A DNA stretch of 64,000 bases. Origin: Rhodobiaceae bacterium UBA7804. Its GTDB lineage: Bacteria; Pseudomonadota; Alphaproteobacteria; Parvibaculales; Parvibaculaceae. The stretch lies in assembly GCA_002480495.1 (NCBI GenBank), contig DLCG01000008.1:351363-415362 (forward strand), read 5' to 3'. Numbering within the stretch: position 1 is the first letter of the stretch; the number at the start of each line of letters is the position of its first letter. The notes beneath the pieces are model-generated. The model did no database searches and was not told the origin of the DNA. It was given only the letters and a program-made list of their open reading frames with translations. Both the position numbers and the translations under genes were made by a program. Shown in pieces: positions 60,592-64,000 of this stretch.

Positions 60592-60614
60592 ATGTGTCGA
60601 AGTTTCACACACAT
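60592..60614. promoter_or_regulatory. ATGTGT/ACACAT inverted repeat upstream of the small ORF
   Basis: The arms ATGTGT (60592-60597) and ACACAT (60609-60614) resemble a CRP/FNR-family half-site pair, but the inner TGTGT...TCACA spacing is 7 instead of 6. A TTGACG at 60619-60624 may be a -35. It is the only symmetric element in front of the small ORF at 60686. Confidence 0.3.
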
Positions 60615-60670
60615 TCTCTTGACGCGACCGCCGCGCGGATTCACGCTGAAGATCCTTGGTTCAACAATTG

Positions 60671-60684
60671 AAAGGAGGTGATCC
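60671..60684 (+). promoter_or_regulatory. Full-length Shine-Dalgarno complementary to the 16S rRNA 3' end
   Basis: AAAGGAGGTGATCC is the exact 14-nt complement of the conserved 16S rRNA tail GGATCACCTCCTTT. The GGAGG core ends 7 nt before ATG 60686, an ideal spacing. Normal genes in this window show 4-7 matching bases, so this is an exceptionally strong ribosome-binding site. Confidence 0.85.
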
Positions 60685-60685
60685 G

Positions 60686-60796
60686 ATGTCTAACGGTCTG
60701 CTGACACCGTTTGCCATCGCCAAAGTTTCGATCTCGATAGAGGGTCGTGTGGCGAGGCAGGAAGAGCCGGACACTTCCGGGGGTCTTTCTGCCTGA
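60686..60796 (+). CDS. 36-residue small protein behind an extreme ribosome-binding site
   Basis: ATG 60686 to TGA 60794-60796 encodes 36 residues: MSNGLLTPFAIAKVSI at the start, a charged middle (EGRVARQEEPD) and TSGGLSA at the end. There is no signal peptide or membrane helix. No family is recognised, and no run of one amino acid suggests an attenuation leader. The 14-nt SD argues strongly that it is translated at high level or that the SD itself regulates. It stands alone between yihY (+) and the lipoprotein gene (-), with a terminator at 60919. Function unknown. Confidence 0.55.
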   Translation: MSNGLLTPFAIAKVSISIEGRVARQEEPDTSGGLSA

Positions 60797-60918
60797 GCCT
60801 TTATCCTTCATCGCCGCACCAGTGATGGCGCGGCGACTCTTCGAGCGAGACAGATTGGTGCAAACGGGGCGGTCCTGCACATAAAATAATGGAGACCGCG
60901 TCGCTGCCGTTCCGAACT

Positions 60919-60954
60919 GGCCGCCGCCTTCCAGATGGAAAGCGGCGGCCTTTT
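60919..60954 (+). terminator. Rho-independent terminator downstream of the small ORF
   Basis: Stem GGCCGCCGC (60919-60927) / GCGGCGGCC (60942-60950), with inner TTCC/GGAA pairing in the loop and TTTT at 60951-60954. It is oriented to end plus-strand transcripts from the small ORF. Confidence 0.88.
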
Positions 60955-60986
60955 CACGTCCAGCACGGCAATCCCCTCTTGTAGGT

Positions 60987-61056
60987 GGCCTCACCCAGGC
61001 GCGGTTCGGGGGCCGGGGTTCACCAAGGGTGAGGCCGAACGGCCTTTCAGCCGTTC
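60987..61056. repeat. Nested inverted repeats next to the lipoprotein gene
   Basis: GGCCTCACCC (60987-60996) pairs perfectly with GGGTGAGGCC (61027-61036) around a 30-nt G-rich loop; immediately after comes the hairpin GAACGGC-CTTTCA-GCCGTTC (61037-61056). It could form the 3' end of the minus-strand lipoprotein mRNA, though no U-tract follows. Confidence 0.55.
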
Positions 61057-61077
61057 ATCGGTATGGCCTTATCTTCT

Positions 61078-61557
61078 TCAGCTCACGATCTGCCAGCTTC
61101 CGTCCGGCTGACGGCACGCCGTGCCGTAAGCGCTTTCGGGGCGTCCGCCGATATAGACGGTCTGGCTGTATTCCCTGCAGTAGGCATTGCCCGACTGGTA
61201 GGAGCGGCCCGGCTCGACATAGCCATAGTTGCCGCTCTGCGGATTGCTCCAGCGTGTCGGCTGGCCGGTCTGGAAGGCGCCATAGGAGGCATTCTGCAGA
61301 TAGGCCTGGTCGGCGCGGTCAAGGCTGCGGCCGATATTGTTGCCGACCAGTGCGCCAATCAGAACGCCCGCGCCTGTCGCCCAGAGACGGCCGGAACCGC
61401 CACCGATCTGGGAGCCTGCGAGACCGCCCGCAACCGCGCCGGCCAGCGTCCCGATGCCTTCCTTCGGGCCGCCGCTATAGCCATAGGGATTTCCGGTCTG
61501 GCAACCGGCAAGCGCCACGGCAAGGGCGCCAACAATAAGAGTGCTTTTGATCTTCAT
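61078..61557 (-). CDS. Glycine-zipper 2TM (17-kDa surface antigen-like) lipoprotein
   Basis: A 159-residue outer-membrane-type lipoprotein. The signal ends in VALAGC (C19). A glycine-zipper segment (GIGTLAGAVAGGLAGSQIGG and WATGAGVLIGALVGNNIGRSLD, about 33-80) is followed by a soluble domain with AYCREYSQTVYIGGRPESAYGTACRQPDGSWQ. This is the Rickettsia 17-kDa antigen / RcnB-like surface protein family. Function in envelope integrity is presumed only. ATG 61557. Faces the FeuQ-like kinase stop 126 bp upstream. Confidence 0.9.
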   Translation of the reverse strand: MKIKSTLIVGALAVALAGCQTGNPYGYSGGPKEGIGTLAGAVAGGLAGSQIGGGSGRLWATGAGVLIGALVGNNIGRSLDRADQAYLQNASYGAFQTGQPTRWSNPQSGNYGYVEPGRSYQSGNAYCREYSQTVYIGGRPESAYGTACRQPDGSWQIVS

Positions 61558-61683
61558 GACACGTACCCCGTTCGTGATGGGTTGATCCGATGGTCATGAA
61601 GATAGAAAACCGCCCTTGAGCAGGCGCTGAATGCGCCATTCATCTGGCGTTCAGCTTGCGGGGCTCAACGCCCCGCTTTTCCG

Positions 61684-63057
61684 TCAGGAAGCAGCCGCGG
61701 GCAGGTAGATCTCGGCACGCAGGCCGCCAAGGCTGGAGCTTTCGAGCTTCAGTTCGCCGCCATAGAGCTCCGCAATTTCCGTCACGATGGAGAGCCCGAG
61801 GCCCGAACCCGGCTTCGATTCATCGAGCCTTGTCCCCCGCTTCAGTGCGGCGGCCCGGGCCTCCTCAGGCAGGCCCGGGCCGTCATCTTCCACGCGCAGG
61901 CAGAAGAAAGGCCGCGCCTTACGCGTTGCCGCATCCGGTATCACCGTTACGCGCACGCGGGACTTCGCCCATTTGCAGGCATTATCGAGCAGGTTGCCCA
62001 CCACTTCCTCCAGATCCTGTCCCTCGCCACGAAATCCCGCATCGTCCGGACAGTCGAGCTCGATCGCAATGCCCTGCTCCTGGTAGATGCGCTCCAAAGC
62101 CAGCGAGATGCGCTCAAGCACCGGTTCAACCGGCGTATGCGCCCCAAGCACATTGGCGGAGGCCGCCATTCGGGCGCGGGCGAGGTGATGGTCGATTTGC
62201 TCGCGCATCTGGCGCGTCATGCGCGTCACCGTCTCGCCGAACGGGCCGTCATGCGTACGCGCCTCGTTGGTCAGCACACTGAGGGGTGTCTTCAGGGCGT
62301 GAGCGAGATTTCCGACATGGGTTCGCGCCCGCTCCAGCACTTCCCGGTTGCCCTCAAGGAGTCCGTTCAGCTCGTCGGCGAGCGGCTGGATTTCCGCCGG
62401 AAACTCCCCCTCAAGCTGCGTCGCGCGGCCGGAACGGATCTGCGCCAGCGAATTGCGCACGCGTTCGAGCGGCCTCAGGCCGAAGCGCACCTGGATCAGC
62501 AGCGCGACAAGAAGCCCCGCACCCATCGCGCCCATCGCGATGAAGACCCAGGTGTTGAACCCCTGAATTTCGGCGTTCATTTCGGAGCGGTCGCCTGCCA
62601 CCGCGAAGGAGACGGGAACATCATATCCCGGCAGCGTCACGCGGCGCTCGACGACGCGAAGCGGCTGGTTTTCCGGCCCCTGTGTGTCGAAAATCTTCAG
62701 GCCGATCTGGTTGCGCTCCACCTTCTCGGCGGGCGAAAGATCGAGCGACTGGTCGAAAAGAGAGCGTGAGCGCAGCGCCGGGCGCGGCGCCACCGGCCAT
62801 ATCTGCCAGTACCAGCCCGAATAGGCCAAGTCGAAGCGCGTCTCCGAAAGACCGCCCTGCCGGACGATTTCGCCCTGTTCGTTCACTTCCGTGGTCGCGA
62901 TCAGGCTGTGCAGAAGCACGTTCAGCCGCGAGTCGAAGCTGCGTTCGACCGAATTGCGGAAGATGGCGGAAAGGATGAGTCCGCCTGCAACGAGCGCGAT
63001 GGCGCTCCAGAGCGCGGCGCCCGCGACCAGCCTGAATGCAAGGCTGTCAGACCGCAT
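61684..63057 (-). CDS. Sensor histidine kinase, FeuQ-like
   Basis: A 457-residue inner-membrane kinase. TM1 (about 10-30), a periplasmic sensor domain (about 35-160), TM2 (about 165-185), a HAMP-like segment, HisKA with H253 (NLAHALKTPLSVLTNEA, the variant A-K-T-P box seen in FeuQ/PhoQ-like kinases) and HATPase with PGSGLGLSIVTEIAELYGG. The start overlaps the response-regulator stop by 11 bp. With FeuP-like and PepSY neighbours it matches the rhizobial FeuNPQ arrangement, which is essential for cyclic-glucan or iron-related control there; extension to this organism is inferred. Confidence 0.87.
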   Translation of the reverse strand: MRSDSLAFRLVAGAALWSAIALVAGGLILSAIFRNSVERSFDSRLNVLLHSLIATTEVNEQGEIVRQGGLSETRFDLAYSGWYWQIWPVAPRPALRSRSLFDQSLDLSPAEKVERNQIGLKIFDTQGPENQPLRVVERRVTLPGYDVPVSFAVAGDRSEMNAEIQGFNTWVFIAMGAMGAGLLVALLIQVRFGLRPLERVRNSLAQIRSGRATQLEGEFPAEIQPLADELNGLLEGNREVLERARTHVGNLAHALKTPLSVLTNEARTHDGPFGETVTRMTRQMREQIDHHLARARMAASANVLGAHTPVEPVLERISLALERIYQEQGIAIELDCPDDAGFRGEGQDLEEVVGNLLDNACKWAKSRVRVTVIPDAATRKARPFFCLRVEDDGPGLPEEARAAALKRGTRLDESKPGSGLGLSIVTEIAELYGGELKLESSSLGGLRAEIYLPAAAS

Positions 63058-63718
63058 CTTCAGGCGCCACCAGGCGGTAGCCGAGGCCGCGCACGGTCTC
63101 GATCACGTCCTTGCCGAGCTTGCGGCGGAGGCGGCCGACAAAGACCTCGATCGTATTGGAATCGCGGTCGAAATCCTGGTCATAGAGATGCTCGACGAGC
63201 TCAGTCCGCGAAATCACCCTGCCCTGATGATGCATCAGATAAGCAAGCAGCCGGTATTCGAGCGAAGTGAGCTTGATCGCGCGCCCGTTCACGGTGACGC
63301 GGGAGCTTCGCGTATCGACGCGAACGGGCCCGCATTCGAGTTCGCTTGTCGCATGGCCGCTCGCGCGGCGCAGCAACGCCCGCAGCCGCGCCAGCACCTC
63401 CTCCATGTAGAATGGCTTGGCGACATAGTCGTCCGCGCCGGCATCGAAGCCCGCCACCTTGTCGCTCCAGCGGTCACGGGCGGTAAGGATCAGCACCGGC
63501 ATGATGCGCCCGTCACGGCGCCATTTTTCGAGTACGGTTACGCCATCCATCTCCGGCAATCCGAGGTCGAGGATCACCGCGTCATAGGGTTCGGTATCGC
63601 CGAGGAAATGACCTTCCTCGCCATCCTTGGCGCTGTCCACGACATAGCCGGCTTCCTCGAGCGCCGTCACGAGCTGACGGTTGAGATCGGGATCGTCCTC
63701 GACAACGAGCAACCGCAT
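63047..63718 (-). CDS. OmpR-family response regulator, FeuP-like
   Basis: A 223-residue regulator. The receiver domain has ED at 7-8, phospho-acceptor D51 (ILDLGLPEMDG) and the lysine in VAKPFYMEEVL. The winged-helix domain has TSLEYRLLAYLMHHQGRVISRTELVEHLY and EVFVGRLRRKLG. ATG 63718 has AACGGAGAAG upstream; upstream extension in frame is not gene-like. Coupled to the kinase by an 11-bp overlap and preceded by the PepSY gene 29 bp upstream. Confidence 0.92.
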   Translation of the reverse strand: MRLLVVEDDPDLNRQLVTALEEAGYVVDSAKDGEEGHFLGDTEPYDAVILDLGLPEMDGVTVLEKWRRDGRIMPVLILTARDRWSDKVAGFDAGADDYVAKPFYMEEVLARLRALLRRASGHATSELECGPVRVDTRSSRVTVNGRAIKLTSLEYRLLAYLMHHQGRVISRTELVEHLYDQDFDRDSNTIEVFVGRLRRKLGKDVIETVRGLGYRLVAPEDAV

Positions 63719-63747
63719 GGTCTTCTCCGTTCCTCGCTTATCCGGGC

Positions 63748-64000
63748 CTATCGCGCACCCATGACGCGGCCCGAAGCCGCGTCCACGGTCACGACGACGA
63801 CCCGGTTCTGAGGCGTCATGATCTTCACGTAATAGGCGTTGCCGCCAAAACTCATATCGAGAAACCGGCCCGGATAGCTTGCAAGCGCCGCCTGCTTTGC
63901 CTGCCCCGGCGAGACCACCTGACCCGAGCGCACGGCATCGCGCGCCCTGTCCTGCTCCGAGTGATACCCCCATTGAGCAGGCACGAGAAGATCGCCCGCC
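63748..64000 (-). CDS. PepSY-domain protein, FeuN-like (5' end beyond the right edge)
   Basis: At least 83 residues are visible and the frame is open to the window edge. The visible part is a PepSY-type domain: SPGQAKQAALASYPGRFLDM and AYYVKIMTPQNRVVVVTVDAASGRVMG. Small periplasmic PepSY proteins directly before FeuP/FeuQ-type pairs (FeuN in Sinorhizobium) inhibit the kinase. The signal peptide expected upstream is outside the window. A GTG at 63984 is in frame but is probably internal. Confidence 0.75.
   Translation of the reverse strand, partial: AGDLLVPAQWGYHSEQDRARDAVRSGQVVSPGQAKQAALASYPGRFLDMSFGGNAYYVKIMTPQNRVVVVTVDAASGRVMGAR

Larger units (their letters stand above)
60797..61077. other. 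Structured non-coding stretch with terminator and hairpins
   Basis: Between the small ORF stop and the lipoprotein stop I see no gene. It holds a strong terminator (60919-60954) and a second set of inverted repeats (60987-61056). A transcript from near 60640 to 60954 would be about 300 nt, of which only 111 nt code. Confidence 0.5.

Noticed and set aside
60593..60609. CRP site TGTGT-N7-TCACA
   Set aside because: CRP sites have N6 spacing; the one-base excess makes this at best a weak or different site, so it is listed only as an inverted repeat.
60660..60690. Possible 16S rRNA 3' end fragment on the minus strand (GGATCACCTCCTTT)
   Set aside because: Only the 14 nt match; bases before GGATCACC do not follow the conserved 16S sequence, and an ATG-headed ORF follows at SD spacing on the plus strand.
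60889..60984. 31-codon ORF (ATG 60889) running through the terminator
   Set aside because: No SD, and its middle is the 60919-60954 terminator hairpin, so it is almost certainly not translated.
1..64000. tRNA, rRNA, CRISPR arrays, insertion sequences, prophage or plasmid replication genes
   Set aside because: Looked for on both strands and not seen.

Overview
The window is one contiguous, GC-rich, densely coded stretch of an alphaproteobacterial chromosome. I infer a Hyphomicrobiales/Parvibaculum-like lineage, but the species cannot be fixed from sequence alone. The indications are two PleC/DivJ-type histidine kinases, one behind perfect TTAA-N7-TTAA (CtrA-type) boxes, the ccmI/ccmEFH (cycHJKL) - degP - two-component - glnE block, a FeuPQ-like pair with a PepSY protein upstream, and paired acyl-CoA dehydrogenases. 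I see no rRNA, tRNA, CRISPR array, insertion sequence or prophage core.

Layout. 1-3.2 kb: the N-terminal part of MltF, a repeat- and regulator-rich intergenic region, a RibD/DHFR-fold reductase, a lower-GC orphan gene of the DPDNG family and a repeat-rich spacer. 3.2-9.1 kb: detoxification and regulation, with TetR, VOC, GST, Rrf2 and methyltransferase genes on the plus strand, a two-domain methyltransferase, and a MarR/GST divergent pair; several operators can be read directly. 9.1-13.6 kb: an acyl-CoA dehydrogenase pair, a serine hydrolase and a second MarR, all on the minus strand. 13.6-25.2 kb: an RND efflux operon, a hypothetical gene, a diguanylate cyclase, a GNAT enzyme, aminopeptidase N and a PleC-like kinase. 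25.2-31.4 kb (minus): a PuuA/PuuB-like pair with a sulfotransferase, then an EF-hand / ECF sigma / anti-sigma / Spy-like cluster. 31.6-36.1 kb (minus): three overlapping genes, a GcvT-like folate enzyme plus two CrtI/PYROXD2-type flavoproteins.

36.4-50.4 kb (minus) holds glnE, a two-component pair, degP and the cytochrome c maturation genes ccmHFEI. This backbone is interrupted by a lower-GC membrane acyltransferase (39.3-41.3 kb) and by a GH46-like lysozyme/chitosanase-fold gene between ccmI and ccmE. 50.5-60.5 kb carries mixed accessory metabolism and signalling: penicillin-acylase family, PAS kinase, class III CoA-transferase, D-cysteine desulfhydrase, a hypothetical gene, cold-shock protein and YihY. 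The 60.5-61.1 kb gap holds a 36-codon ORF behind a Shine-Dalgarno that matches the whole 14-nt 16S tail complement. 61.1-64 kb ends with a glycine-zipper lipoprotein and a FeuQ/FeuP-like system whose PepSY partner runs off the window.

How it fits together: much of the window concerns envelope state and stress (MltF, DegP, RND pump, Spy-like sensor, three sensor kinases, Ccm) and xenobiotic or lipid catabolism (GSTs, acyl-CoA dehydrogenases, CoA-transferase). The best candidates for undescribed biology are the extreme-SD small ORF at 60.7 kb, the GcvT/CrtI/CrtI trio, the Pho-box-like array with a 19-codon ORF at 1.2 kb, and the signal-less GH46-like protein inside the ccm cluster.
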